A stretch of DNA of 64,000 nt from Agathobaculum ammoniilyticum (GCF_025567315.1 NZ_JAOQJE010000002.1:229598-293597), one strand, 5' to 3'; shown: positions 17,883 to 27,091, counted from the stretch's first letter. The notes: generated by a model not told the origin, from the letters alone. A program made the numbers and translations.

Positions 17883-18354
17883 CACGAAAACCCTCCAGCG
17901 TTTGTTTGAGCTTCTGTCTCGCCCGCAGCAGGCGGGTCTGCACGGCGCTTTCCCGCAGGCCGAGGATCTGCGCGACCTCGCGCACCGAATAATCCTCGTA
18001 GTAATACAGGTGGATGGGGACGCGGTATTTCTGCGGCAGCGCCATGACCGCCAGGAAAAGCGAGGACTGCTCCGGCGTTTCAAAGCCGAGCGTCTCCGCG
18101 TAGTCCTCGATCGGCGCGGTATACCGCCGCCAGGGGGATACCAGGTAGCGCTTGCACTCGTTCACGGTCACGCGGATCAGCCAGTTGCGGATGTGCTGCT
18201 CATTTTCAAAGGGCTTTTCCGCGTGGTAGCATTTGATCAGCGCGATCTGCGCCATGTCGTCCGCGTCAGCCGCGCTTTTGGTATACTGGAATGCAATTGC
18301 GAACAGACGGTCCCTGTACCGCTTTGCGATGTCCTCAAACTGTGCCTCGTCCAA
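17866..18354 (-). CDS. RNA polymerase sigma factor, ECF type, unit 2
   Basis: 162 residues from a TTG start at 18354, chosen because GGGAGG lies seven bases ahead; an ATG at 18375 has no such site. Region 2 reads RLFAIAFQYTKSAADADDMAQIALIK and region 4 reads LPQKYRVPIHLYYYEDYSVREVAQILGLRESAVQTRLLRAR (key HTH: ILGLRESAVQTRL). It resembles the SigV/SigW-like ECF groups common in Clostridia. It sits 479 bases upstream of the first ECF gene in the same direction. Confidence 0.83.
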   Translation of the reverse strand: MDEAQFEDIAKRYRDRLFAIAFQYTKSAADADDMAQIALIKCYHAEKPFENEQHIRNWLIRVTVNECKRYLVSPWRRYTAPIEDYAETLGFETPEQSSLFLAVMALPQKYRVPIHLYYYEDYSVREVAQILGLRESAVQTRLLRARQKLKQTLEGFRDEGTL

Positions 18355-18386
18355 GCTGCAACCTCCCTGCTGCAAGATTTGAAAGG

Positions 18387-18430
18387 CCTTTCATAGATAA
18401 TACCCTTGGACGGGGGCGGATATCACAAAA
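18387..18430 (-). promoter_or_regulatory. Shared ECF-unit promoter element, copy 2
   Basis: TTTTGTGA ... GTATT ... TATGAAAGG on the minus strand over 44 bases; see the copy at 17399-17442. Confidence 0.45.
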
Positions 18431-18458
18431 ATTTTTCCCGCGCGGGCTGGGCGCATGT

Positions 18459-19205
18459 CTACAGCGTACCCAGCGCGGGGAAGAAACGGGAAAGCAGGAA
18501 AAACACGGCCGGCAGGAAGATGGCGGGCAGCAGGTTGCCGACCTTGACCTTTTTATCGAACATCAGGTTGAAGCCAATGGCAAAGATAAGCACCGAACCG
18601 ATGCAGGACATCTGGCTGATGAGCGCGTCGGTCAGCCAGGGGCGGATGAAACGGGCGAGCAGGGTGATGCCGCCCTCGTATACCAGCAGCGGCAGCACGG
18701 ACAGGTAAACGCCTTTGCCAAGCGAGGCCGCGAATACGATGGCGGCCACGCCGTCCAGCACGGCCTTGGCGATTAGGATGGAGGGGTCGCCGTTCAGCCC
18801 GTCCTCCAGCGCGCCGACAATCGCCATTGCGCCCACGCAGAACAGCAGGGAGGAGGCGACAAAGCCCTCGACGAACTTTCCGTCCTCGCCGCCGCCCGCG
18901 AAGCGGGCCTGGCACCAGGCGCCAAAGCCGTTGAGCCGCGTTTCGATATCGAGCGCCTCGCCGATCAGTGCGCCCAGCACCATGCTCAGCACCAGCAGCA
19001 TGGTGTGCTGGGTAGCGATCGAACCGTCCGCAATGGTCAGCAGGCCGCTCACCGCGCCGCCGATGCCGATGAAAAACGTACACAGGCCGAGCGCCTGCAT
19101 GATAGTGGTTTCAAACCGGCGTGGCAGGCCGCCCTTGAGGAAAACGCCGAGGGAGGAGCCGGCGGCGATAGCGATACAGTTGATAATGGTACCCAGCCCG
19201 ATCAT
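18459..19205 (-). CDS. DUF554-family membrane protein
   Basis: 248 residues with about six or seven membrane helices. It begins MIGLGTIINCIAIAAGSSLG, the DUF554 (YqgA/YdfK-like) opening, and has the conserved ALIGEALDIETRLNGFGAW. Function is not established; these proteins are thought to be transport-like. It stands alone between the ECF unit and tmcAL. Confidence 0.82.
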   Translation of the reverse strand: MIGLGTIINCIAIAAGSSLGVFLKGGLPRRFETTIMQALGLCTFFIGIGGAVSGLLTIADGSIATQHTMLLVLSMVLGALIGEALDIETRLNGFGAWCQARFAGGGEDGKFVEGFVASSLLFCVGAMAIVGALEDGLNGDPSILIAKAVLDGVAAIVFAASLGKGVYLSVLPLLVYEGGITLLARFIRPWLTDALISQMSCIGSVLIFAIGFNLMFDKKVKVGNLLPAIFLPAVFFLLSRFFPALGTL

Positions 19206-19262
19206 AACCTAAAACCTCTTTTGCTTTACTAAACTAAATTGTAAAGCATACGCGGGATAAAG

Positions 19263-20459
19263 TCAATGCCCGCTGTCGTGCGATGGCGGCGGGCTGAGGA
19301 TAAACGGCGTCCTGCGGTAATGGGAGCCGCCCGCGCGCAGGGCGGGGGAAGGGCAGGCGAGGGCGTACAGGTCGTCCGCGAAGCAGTCGAGCGTCAGCGC
19401 GGGCTGCAGCGCCGCGGGCAGGCGCTTTTCCGAAACCGGCCGGATGATGACCGGCGGGCGGTCAGGCAGGCCGCGGAGCAGCCCGCGGCCCTTCGGTCCG
19501 AGGGCGAGGACGCGCAGGTACTGCGGCCGGACGGGCGCGTCCGCGGGCAGCCCGATCGCCGTGCGCAGCAGGGCGCGCCGCACCCTGGCGGCGGGGAAGC
19601 GGCGCGTGCGGGCCTGTTCGACCGCGTCGGTGAACGAAACCGCCGCATAGACCGCCCTTTGCAGGCGCTCATCAAAGCCGTCGTCCGCCCCAGTGGACAG
19701 CCGCCCTGAGAACAGCGCCGCGCGCAGCAGGGCGAGTAGCATATCCTCCGGCAGATTGACCGGCGCAGCGCCGGCCCGTACCGCACGCTGCCATATCGCC
19801 AGCGTGTCCAACGGCAGATAGGGCGCGCAGCGGGCGGTTTCGCCCGCGCGGAGCTGCGCACGCAGCAGGCTGGCGGAAGCGAAGCCCGCGCAGGGCGCGT
19901 CCGCATCGTGCGCCGCGCCGCGCCGCGCCACCGCGAGCGGGCTCATGCCATAGGGAAGCATGGCACGGCAGTATTCGATCGCGAGCGTATTGTTGGGCGT
20001 ATCCAGCAGGGCAGCGGCCCGCTCATCCAGCCGGCGCAGCTCGTCCTGCCGCCGCGCCGCGTAAGACAGCGGGGAAGCGCCGCCGCCCGTGGGAGGGAGC
20101 GCGTCGAGTGCCCGCGCCGCCCGCTCGATCAGTGCGGTATCCGGCGTTTCCGCGCCGAACGACACCACGTTGCAGCCAAGCGCCCGCAGTACGCCGATGG
20201 CGCCGCGCGCAAAGCCCTCTGCCGAGGAGAGCGCCGCTGCGAGGGGAAGCTCAACCACCAGGTCCGCTCCGCCGCGCACCGCCATCTCGGCACGCGCGTA
20301 TTTGTCCAGCACGGCGAAGTCCCCACGCTGGACGAAGTTGCCGCTCATCGCGCACACGATGGCCGCCTCCCCGCCGAGCGCGCGTTGCGTTTGGGCGATA
20401 TGGTGCGCGTGGCCGGTGTGGAACGGGTTGTATTCCGCGACGATGCCGCAAACAGTCAT
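19263..20459 (-). CDS. tmcAL: tRNA-Met cytidine acetate ligase, TmcAL/YlbM family
   Basis: 398 residues. The N-terminus holds the nucleotidyltransferase-like motif GIVAEYNPFHTGHAHHI and MSGNFVQRGDFAVLDKYARA. In Bacillus TmcAL makes N4-acetylcytidine at the wobble base of elongator tRNA-Met using ATP and acetate. The frame extends 15 codons upstream, but the ATG at 20459 fits the family start and has GGAG ahead. It faces ackA, so two acetate-activating enzymes are neighbours; this may be chance. Confidence 0.88.
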   Translation of the reverse strand: MTVCGIVAEYNPFHTGHAHHIAQTQRALGGEAAIVCAMSGNFVQRGDFAVLDKYARAEMAVRGGADLVVELPLAAALSSAEGFARGAIGVLRALGCNVVSFGAETPDTALIERAARALDALPPTGGGASPLSYAARRQDELRRLDERAAALLDTPNNTLAIEYCRAMLPYGMSPLAVARRGAAHDADAPCAGFASASLLRAQLRAGETARCAPYLPLDTLAIWQRAVRAGAAPVNLPEDMLLALLRAALFSGRLSTGADDGFDERLQRAVYAAVSFTDAVEQARTRRFPAARVRRALLRTAIGLPADAPVRPQYLRVLALGPKGRGLLRGLPDRPPVIIRPVSEKRLPAALQPALTLDCFADDLYALACPSPALRAGGSHYRRTPFILSPPPSHDSGH

Positions 20460-20512
20460 AGAAATCTCCTGAAAATAATACAAAGTTTGGTACATCCTGT
20501 GCAAATTATGGC

Positions 20513-20541
20513 TTGTACAATTGTAAGAAATCGTGTAGAAT
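20513..20541 (+). promoter_or_regulatory. Promoter of ackA
   Basis: TTGTAC, 17 bases, TAGAAT; 74 bases ahead of the start. Confidence 0.6.
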
Positions 20542-20615
20542 AGGCTTGTAGAATCATTATATCGATTAATGCGGGTTTGTGCAAGCCGCTAAAAAACTTA
20601 AGGGAGTAATGGCAA

Positions 20616-21824
20616 ATGAAAGTTCTGGTCATCAACGCCGGCAGTTCCTCGCTGAAGTATCAGTTGCTCGACACTGCGCAGAACGCGGTCATGGCAAAGG
20701 GCCTTTGCGAGCGCATCGGTATCGACGGTGTGCTGACGCATACGGGAAATAAATCCGAGGAGAAATACCGCATCGAAACGCCGATGGCGACCCATTCCGA
20801 GGCGATCAAGGCGGTCATCGATATTCTGCTCGATTCGGAAAAGGGCGTGATCGCCTCGATGAGCGAGATCGACGCGGTCGGTCACCGCGTGGTGCATGGC
20901 GGCGAGTTCTTCTCGGACAGCGTGATTATCACGGAAAAGGTACTCAAGGCGATTGAGGACTGCGTGCCGCTCGCGCCGCTCCACAACCCGCCCAACCTGA
21001 TCGGCATTCAGGCATGCCGCGAGGTCATGGGGCCGGATGTGCCGATGGTCGCCGTGTTCGACACCGCGTTCCATCAGACCATGCCGCAGTCGCATTACAT
21101 GTATGCGATCCCCTATGAATATTATGAGAAGTATAAGATCCGCCGCTACGGCTTCCACGGCACGAGCCACAAGTACGTTTCCCAGCAGGCTGCGGAAATG
21201 CTCGGACGCCCGATGGAGGAGCTGCGCCTGATCACCTGCCACTTGGGCAACGGTTCGTCGATCTGCGCGATCAACCGCGGCAAGAGCTACGATACCTCGA
21301 TGGGCTTCACGCCGCTGGACGGCCTGCCGATGGGTACCCGTGCAGGCAACATCGACCCCGCAATCATCGAGTTTCTGTCCGAGCATGAAAAGCTGTCCGC
21401 GCATGAGGTCATCAACATCCTGAACAAAAAGTCCGGTATGCTGGGCATTTCGGGCGTATCGTCCGACTTCCGCGATCTGGACGCGGCGGTAGAGGAGGGC
21501 AATTCCCGCGCGGCGCTGGCCAAGGATATGTTCAACCTTTCGGTCAAGAAGATCATCGGCTCCTATATTGCGGAAATGGGCGGCGTGGACGCGATCATCT
21601 TCACCGCGGGCGTGGGCGAAAACGACCGCTCGGTCCGCTGGGACGTGTGCGAGCACATGGAGTACCTCGGCATCAAGATCGATCCGGAGAAGAACAAATA
21701 CCGCGGCCGCCAGATGGATATTTCCATCGACTGGGCGCGCGTGCGCGTGCTGGTCATCCCCACCAACGAGGAACTCATGATCGCAAAGGACACCGAGCGG
21801 CTGGTAAACGAAGCGAACCACTAA
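20616..21824 (+). CDS. ackA: Acetate kinase
   Basis: 402 residues, usual AckA length. It interconverts acetyl phosphate plus ADP and acetate plus ATP, an energy step of fermentation. Visible are VLVINAGSSSLKYQL, the substrate histidine region YGFHGTSHKYVS, HLGNGSSICAI, GLPMGTRAGNIDP and FTAGVGENDRSVR. No pta lies next to it. It has its own promoter and a strong terminator. Confidence 0.97.
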   Translation: MKVLVINAGSSSLKYQLLDTAQNAVMAKGLCERIGIDGVLTHTGNKSEEKYRIETPMATHSEAIKAVIDILLDSEKGVIASMSEIDAVGHRVVHGGEFFSDSVIITEKVLKAIEDCVPLAPLHNPPNLIGIQACREVMGPDVPMVAVFDTAFHQTMPQSHYMYAIPYEYYEKYKIRRYGFHGTSHKYVSQQAAEMLGRPMEELRLITCHLGNGSSICAINRGKSYDTSMGFTPLDGLPMGTRAGNIDPAIIEFLSEHEKLSAHEVINILNKKSGMLGISGVSSDFRDLDAAVEEGNSRAALAKDMFNLSVKKIIGSYIAEMGGVDAIIFTAGVGENDRSVRWDVCEHMEYLGIKIDPEKNKYRGRQMDISIDWARVRVLVIPTNEELMIAKDTERLVNEANH

Positions 21825-21833
21825 GATCGGCAT

Positions 21834-21867
21834 AAAACAGGGCGGGGCGATGGCTTTGCCCTGTTTT
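21834..21867 (+). terminator. Terminator of ackA
   Basis: AAAACAGGGC / GCCCTGTTTT stem with a 14-base loop, followed by more Ts. Confidence 0.85.
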
Positions 21868-21887
21868 TTTGCCATGAGGGAGGGCAT

Positions 21888-22787
21888 ATGGAGCAAAATC
21901 AGGAAAAAAAGTACTGTGCGCGGCTCGGCTGGGCGCTGCTGGCGGTCGTGGTCTGGGCGGCCGTGTGGCAGTTCGCGCTGGCGTTTGCCGACCAGGCGCT
22001 CGCCTGGGGGCTTGGTGTCGTGATGCCTTACGGGCTGTACTACCTGCTCGCGCTGGTGGGGCATTATCTCGTGTCCCTGCCCGCGGCGTTCGCGCTTTGC
22101 CGCAGCGTACCCCGCACGCCGCTGGCACCCGTGCCCGTCGGCGCGCGCCGGATGGGACGGTGGTTCGTGATCGGCGCGGCGCTGATGTGGCTCTGCTCGC
22201 TGCTGGGTTCGTCGCTCAACGACCTGGCCTACCGGCTGTCCGGCCGCGCGCCGGTCGATCTGGTGAGCGAGGCATTCAGCCTGTACCCGACCACGGTCGT
22301 GCTGGTGGGGGCGTGTCTGATCGGCCCAGTGTGCGAGGAGCTGCTGTTCCGCGGTCTGCTGGCGGGGCGGCTCGCGCGGTACGGCGAGAAGCCGGCCGCA
22401 TTTGTGTCCGCGCTGCTGTTCGGGCTGTACCATGCCAATCTGGGGCAGTTCTTTTATGCGTTTGCGCTTGGCCTGCTGCTCGCTTATGCGTATTTCCGGT
22501 CCGGACGGCTGAGGGTACCGGTTGCGCTGCACATGCTGTTCAACCTGTATGGTTCGGGCGTCCCGTTGCTGCTACCGGACAGCCTGGGACTGCTGGTGCT
22601 GTACGGCCTGAGCTGGCTGGTGCTGACAATCGCCGGCGTCATTCTGCTGGCGCGCGGCTGGAAACGGCAGGCATGGGCGCACGGCCCCTGCGCGCCCTCG
22701 ATGCGCGCGGTGTTTGGGAACGCCGGCATGACGCTGGCAATCGTCGCGTGCTTTGTCCAGCTCGCGCTGAATTTTGTCTTGGTATAG
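21888..22787 (+). CDS. CPBP-family intramembrane metalloprotease
   Basis: 299 residues with about eight membrane helices. The CPBP (Rce1-like, Abi) motif is CEELLFRGLL with Glu pair at about 150-151 and Arg four further on, followed by FGLYHANLGQFFYAF with the second-motif His. Family members cleave prenylated or other membrane proteins, or protect against bacteriocins; the target here is unknown. The next gene follows after 10 bases. Confidence 0.85.
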   Translation: MEQNQEKKYCARLGWALLAVVVWAAVWQFALAFADQALAWGLGVVMPYGLYYLLALVGHYLVSLPAAFALCRSVPRTPLAPVPVGARRMGRWFVIGAALMWLCSLLGSSLNDLAYRLSGRAPVDLVSEAFSLYPTTVVLVGACLIGPVCEELLFRGLLAGRLARYGEKPAAFVSALLFGLYHANLGQFFYAFALGLLLAYAYFRSGRLRVPVALHMLFNLYGSGVPLLLPDSLGLLVLYGLSWLVLTIAGVILLARGWKRQAWAHGPCAPSMRAVFGNAGMTLAIVACFVQLALNFVLV

Positions 22788-22797
22788 GAGGAAAACC

Positions 22798-23595
22798 ATG
22801 CGTGTAGATTTGCATATGCACACGGAGTACTCGGTGGACGCGGCGCAGGCACAAACGCCGCTGCAGAAGGCGCAGGCCTGTCTGGACGCGGGGCTGGAGA
22901 TCATCGGCATCACGGACCACCTGGAATATTACCACCGCCGCGGCCCGTCGGAAAACCGCGATGTGGAGGCCTGCCTGCGCGACATTCGGGCGGCAAAGCA
23001 GACATTTGCAGGCAAGCTCGAGGTGCTGGTCGGCATCGAAGTCGGGCAGATCTATGCGGATCCCTCGGCGGACGCGTTCCTCCGATCGCACGCGCTCGAC
23101 ATGGTGATCGGCTCGCTGCACGTCATGCCGAACGATCTGGATATTTATTTCCATGATTTTGCGCGCATGGACTGCGATGCGTTCCTCAAGGATTATTTCA
23201 GCGAGCTGCTCAGGGTGTCCGAGCATGGCGGGTTTGATGTGCTGGCGCATATCGATTATCCGCTGCGCGTCATGCGCCATGGGGAGTATATCCCCTCGTT
23301 CGATCAGTACATGGATCGGGTGGAGGATGTTCTGCGCTCCTGCATCTCGCATGGCTATGCGTTCGAGCTGAACGCGGCGGGGCTGGGGAGCTGGCAGAAA
23401 AAGGTCGGCCCGCCGCAGAACATCCTGTATGAATACCGGCGGCTGGGCGGCGAACGCATCTCGATCGGCTCGGACTCGCATACGCTGGACACGGTCGGGC
23501 GCGGCGTTGCCGACTGCGTGCGGAACGCGCGTGACGCAGGCTTTACCTCCGTGACCGTGTTTCGGGGGCGCAGGCCCGAACAGGTGCAACTATAA
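22798..23595 (+). CDS. PHP-domain phosphatase, histidinol-phosphatase-like
   Basis: 265 residues. PHP metal motifs are seen: DLHMHTEYSVD (HxH), ITDHLEYYH, GSLHVMP, HIDYPLR and GSDSHTLD. This is the HisK-type histidinol-phosphatase group, but many PHP enzymes of this size have other phosphate substrates, and no histidine genes lie here. The ATG at 22798 follows AGGAGG; an earlier in-frame start lies inside the previous gene. Confidence 0.8.
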   Translation: MRVDLHMHTEYSVDAAQAQTPLQKAQACLDAGLEIIGITDHLEYYHRRGPSENRDVEACLRDIRAAKQTFAGKLEVLVGIEVGQIYADPSADAFLRSHALDMVIGSLHVMPNDLDIYFHDFARMDCDAFLKDYFSELLRVSEHGGFDVLAHIDYPLRVMRHGEYIPSFDQYMDRVEDVLRSCISHGYAFELNAAGLGSWQKKVGPPQNILYEYRRLGGERISIGSDSHTLDTVGRGVADCVRNARDAGFTSVTVFRGRRPEQVQL

Positions 23596-23618
23596 TATGA
23601 CATAAGCTGGGAGAAAAC

Positions 23619-24518
23619 ATGCTTTTTGGAAAAAAACAAGAGATCACAAACACGGAAACCACGGTATACGCGCGGGCCAAGATCAACCTGACGCTGGACG
23701 TGACCGGTAAACGGGAGGACGGCTACCATACGGTCAAAATGGTGATGCAGTCGGTCGCCCTGCACGACGAGGTGCGGGTCACGGTGACGCACGGGGAAAA
23801 AAAGCCGCGCGGCATCGTGGTGCGCTGCAACCTGCCCTACCTGCCGGTGGACGAGCGCAACCTGGCGTATCGGGCGGCGGAGTTGTTCTACGAATCGACC
23901 GGTATCCTGCTGGAGACCTGCGAAATCCACATTGAAAAGCGCATTCCGGTGGCGGCGGGGCTGGCCGGCGGCTCGGCCGACGCGGCGGCTGTGCTGCGCG
24001 CGCTCGCTTCGCTGCACGCGGCGGGGCTGACCGACGAAGAGCTGTGCGCGATGGGGCTGAAGCTGGGCGCGGACGTGCCGTTCTGCCTGCGCGGCGGCAC
24101 TATGCTGGCCGAGGGCATTGGGGAGGAGCTGAGCGCGCTTCCGGACATGCCCCATTGCTGGGTTGTGCTGTGCAAGCCGCCGTTCGCGGTTTCTACCAAA
24201 GAGGTGTATCAGGCGATCGATGCGGTTGATATCCGGCAGCGGCCGGATACGGCGGGCATGCTCAAGGCGCTGGACAGGGGCGACTTTGCCGGCGTGTGCA
24301 GGCGGCTGTCCAACGTGATGGAACTGGTCACAGCGGCAAAACGCCGCCAGATCGGTGAAATCAAGGAGTTCCTTGCGGAAAATGGGGCGAACGGGACGCT
24401 GATGAGCGGCTCCGGTCCGACGGTTTACGGGCTGTTTTCCGACGAGGGGCGCGCAAAAACCGCTGCGAAGATGCTCGGCCGGCGCTTTGCGGATACATTT
24501 TTGACCGAGACGGTATAA
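23619..24518 (+). CDS. ispE: 4-diphosphocytidyl-2-C-methyl-D-erythritol kinase
   Basis: 299 residues, GHMP kinase fold. It phosphorylates CDP-methylerythritol in the MEP isoprenoid pathway. Visible are ARAKINLTLDVTGKREDGYH at the N-terminus, the ATP loop VAAGLAGGSADAAAVL (about 107-122), LGADVPFCL, and MSGSGPTVYGLF near the end. It follows the PHP gene by 23 bases. Confidence 0.95.
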   Translation: MLFGKKQEITNTETTVYARAKINLTLDVTGKREDGYHTVKMVMQSVALHDEVRVTVTHGEKKPRGIVVRCNLPYLPVDERNLAYRAAELFYESTGILLETCEIHIEKRIPVAAGLAGGSADAAAVLRALASLHAAGLTDEELCAMGLKLGADVPFCLRGGTMLAEGIGEELSALPDMPHCWVVLCKPPFAVSTKEVYQAIDAVDIRQRPDTAGMLKALDRGDFAGVCRRLSNVMELVTAAKRRQIGEIKEFLAENGANGTLMSGSGPTVYGLFSDEGRAKTAAKMLGRRFADTFLTETV

Positions 24519-24573
24519 CCACGCCGCCTGCCGGACATACTGGGAACACCAGATGACGGGAGGCGGTTTTATT

Positions 24574-24792
24574 ATGAAAAAACAGGGCAGGGAAACGCTG
24601 GCGGCGCTGCTGGCCGCGGCCTGCGTGCTGTTTTCCGGCGCATTCTGGCCGGATGCGCCGCGCGGGGCCTGGTGGTGTACGGCGTTTTCGATCGCGGGCA
24701 GCGAAACCGTCGCCCGGCAGGAGGACGGGGACGACGGCGCGCTCGAATTCCGCTGGGGGGTCGTGGACTGGCTGCGGGCGCTGCTGGGATAA
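24574..24792 (+). CDS. Small secreted or anchored protein, unknown
   Basis: 72 residues from ATG 24574; an ATG at 24553 is also in frame. A hydrophobic segment (LAALLAAACVLFSGAFW) right after MKKQGRET suggests a signal peptide. The rest is short and acidic. No family recognised. It lies between ispE and the DUF4330 promoter. Confidence 0.4.
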   Translation: MKKQGRETLAALLAAACVLFSGAFWPDAPRGAWWCTAFSIAGSETVARQEDGDDGALEFRWGVVDWLRALLG

Positions 24793-24797
24793 AGTGC

Positions 24798-24826
24798 TTG
24801 TCCGCCCCGTGCCGCTGTGGTATAAT
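24798..24826 (+). promoter_or_regulatory. Promoter of DUF4330 gene
   Basis: TTGTCC, 17 bases, TATAAT, 43 bases ahead of the start. Confidence 0.75.
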
Positions 24827-24869
24827 GATGCAGTAAATTGTATCGAAAACATACCAACGGAGGAAACAT

Positions 24870-25382
24870 ATGAAGCTGATTAACGAAAAAGGGAAGCTGT
24901 TTGGCGTGATCAACGTCGTTGACCTGCTGGTTCTGCTGGCAGTGATCGCCGTGGCAGCGGGCGTGGGCTACAAGCTGTTTGCACCGCAGATTGCGGAAGC
25001 GGCGGCGAAGCAGGTCGATATGACCATGATCGTGCGTGTGCGCGGCGCGACGCCGTTCCTTGTTGAGGAGGTTGAGCGTAACAGCCAGGTCGGCAAGCAG
25101 ATTGTCAGCGGTAATTCGTACACCAGCGCGGTCATCACGGATATGCAGATCGAGCCGTACGACCAGCAGGTGACCACGGCAGACGGCCGCATTGTCACCA
25201 CGCGCGATCCGGATAAGCGCGACCTGGTGTTCACGATCGAGACGACCGTACCCGAGGGGACCGCCTCCCCGTCGATTGGCACGCAGGAGGTGCGCGCGGG
25301 CCGCACCTTTATCGTAAAGACCAACGATTTTGAGACGACCGGCAACATCGACTCGGTCGATATCGCGGCGGACGCGGAATAA
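24870..25382 (+). CDS. DUF4330-domain membrane protein
   Basis: 170 residues. It begins MKLINEKGKLFGVINVVDLLV, the DUF4330 opening, with one membrane helix (about 14-34) and an outer beta-rich domain. DUF4330 proteins often lie beside polysaccharide polymerases or ligases; here an O-antigen-ligase-like gene follows after 4 bases, which fits. The role is unknown, perhaps assembly of a surface glycan. Confidence 0.8.
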   Translation: MKLINEKGKLFGVINVVDLLVLLAVIAVAAGVGYKLFAPQIAEAAAKQVDMTMIVRVRGATPFLVEEVERNSQVGKQIVSGNSYTSAVITDMQIEPYDQQVTTADGRIVTTRDPDKRDLVFTIETTVPEGTASPSIGTQEVRAGRTFIVKTNDFETTGNIDSVDIAADAE

Positions 25383-25386
25383 GCCT

Positions 25387-26991
25387 ATGAAAGCGATTTT
25401 ACAAAACAGTCTGCTGGCGCGGGCGCTGCTCCGCCTGCGCGAATGGTACCATGAGGGTGCGATCGCGGGCTTTTTCGGGAAGATCCGCGCGGCGTACCCG
25501 AATTCGCGCTTCCGGCGGATGTGGGAAGGCTTTTGCAGCGCGCCAAGCTGTACGGCGGCGAACAGCGGCTATGCGCGTCTGCTCGCGGCGCTGCGGCGCG
25601 TGGTCGAGCGTCTGGGCGACGCGGCCGCGCAAAGCCTGGTCTACCGGCTGTGCCTTGCGGTCTGGAATCCGATCGCGCGGGCGGCTTCGGGCGGCGTTGT
25701 GGGAAAAGCGTTTCGCTTTGTCGGCATGCGCGGCCTGCTGCTGATTTGCCTGGCGCTGTATCTGCCAATCGACTATTTCCTGCGGTCGGTGCTGCCGGGC
25801 TATATCAATATCCCGCTGCTCGCTTCGATTTGGGACGAATGTCTGATGCTCGCGGCGGCAGGCTATCTGCTGTGGCACACGGCGATGCGCCGCGCGCCGC
25901 TTGCCTCGCGCGCCACGCCAGTGGACGCCTACCTGCTGCTGTTTATCGGCGTGGGCTTTTTCCTGATGTGCGCGGTGTCGCCCTATCCCTCGATCGCGCT
26001 GGACGGATACCGTGCGGTCGTGCAATACCTGTTCTGGTTCTTTCTGGTTACGCGCCTGATTGAAGACGACCGCGACTTCGCGCTTTTTTACGGCGCGCTG
26101 GTGGCGATGGCGGTCGTGATCGCGCTGCACGGCATCTACCAGTATATCGTTGCCGCACCGATACCGGCGTCCTGGGTGTCGCAGACCGAAGAGGGTGTGC
26201 GCACGCGCGTCTATTCGATCACGGGCAGCCCGAACATCATGGGCAGTCTGTTGGTGCTGTTCGCGCCGCTGGTGGCGGGCATCGCCTATTACAGCAAAAA
26301 GCCATGGGTCAAGGCGCTGGCAATCGGCACGACCGGCATGATGTGCCTGTCCATCATCTTCACCTTTTCCAAGGGCGCGTGGGGCGGCCTTGCGGTGGCG
26401 GTGCTCGTATTCGCGGTATTTCTGGACCGCCGCCTGATCGCGCTGATGGGCGTAGCGGGTGCAGGTGCGCTGCTTGCGATCCCCTCTATTGCCAGCCGCA
26501 TCACCTATCTGTTTACTGCGGATTATATGGAGGCCAGCCAGCGCGCGGGTCGTATGGTGCGCTGGGAGACCGGACTCGACCTGCTGCAGGAATCCAACCC
26601 GCTGCTGGGCTTTGGCCTGGGACGGTTTGGCGGCGCGGTTGCGATGCAGAACAAGATCATTGAGGAATCGGACACGTTCTCTTACTTCTATATGGACAAC
26701 TATTACCTCAAAACGCTGGTTGAAATGGGGTATCTGGGGCTGATCTTCTTTATTATCCTGCTGATCGGTATGATTCTGTGGAGCCTGCGCGCGATCGGCC
26801 GCACAAAGTTCAATGAAACCGACCGGACGCGGGTGCTGGTGGTATCCATGTTCGCAGGCATGTGCGGGGTTCTGACGCACTGTTATTTTGAAAATATTTT
26901 TGAGGTGCCGTACATGATGGCCTATTTCTGGTCGCTGGCGGCGGCGATCCTGTACCTGGGATATTTCCGGAGGAAACGGGTCGGGACGTGA
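25387..26991 (+). CDS. O-antigen ligase/polymerase-like membrane protein
   Basis: 534 residues with some ten to twelve membrane helices, Wzy_C/RfaL family. The first 110 residues are soluble and basic, which is longer than usual. A large outer loop with the family's RMVRWETGLDLLQE ... LLGFGLGRFGG segment lies before the last helices. It should join glycan units on a lipid carrier. No glycosyltransferase or flippase is next to it, so its substrate comes from elsewhere. The ATG at 25387 is used since earlier in-frame codons overlap the DUF4330 gene. Confidence 0.8.
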   Translation: MKAILQNSLLARALLRLREWYHEGAIAGFFGKIRAAYPNSRFRRMWEGFCSAPSCTAANSGYARLLAALRRVVERLGDAAAQSLVYRLCLAVWNPIARAASGGVVGKAFRFVGMRGLLLICLALYLPIDYFLRSVLPGYINIPLLASIWDECLMLAAAGYLLWHTAMRRAPLASRATPVDAYLLLFIGVGFFLMCAVSPYPSIALDGYRAVVQYLFWFFLVTRLIEDDRDFALFYGALVAMAVVIALHGIYQYIVAAPIPASWVSQTEEGVRTRVYSITGSPNIMGSLLVLFAPLVAGIAYYSKKPWVKALAIGTTGMMCLSIIFTFSKGAWGGLAVAVLVFAVFLDRRLIALMGVAGAGALLAIPSIASRITYLFTADYMEASQRAGRMVRWETGLDLLQESNPLLGFGLGRFGGAVAMQNKIIEESDTFSYFYMDNYYLKTLVEMGYLGLIFFIILLIGMILWSLRAIGRTKFNETDRTRVLVVSMFAGMCGVLTHCYFENIFEVPYMMAYFWSLAAAILYLGYFRRKRVGT

Positions 26992-26993
26992 CA

Positions 26994-27025
26994 AACAGCG
27001 GACCGCTTTTCGGCGGTCCGCTGTT
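26994..27025 (+). terminator. Terminator after the O-antigen-ligase-like gene
   Basis: 13-bp perfect stem AACAGCGGACCGC / GCGGTCCGCTGTT followed by TTATT. Confidence 0.8.
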
Positions 27026-27091
27026 TTATTGAGGAAAAGGGAAAATATATCCACAGTGCAAAATATAGCGGCGTGCGGGTGGAAACAAGTG

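Noticed and set aside
20598..22532. Open frame of about 640 codons on the minus strand across ackA and the CPBP gene
   Set aside because: It is antisense to two clear genes and has no recognisable domain.
24553..24792. Small toxin-like peptide gene
   Set aside because: It has a signal-like segment but no antitoxin RNA or partner and no known toxin motif, so it is kept only as an unknown small protein.
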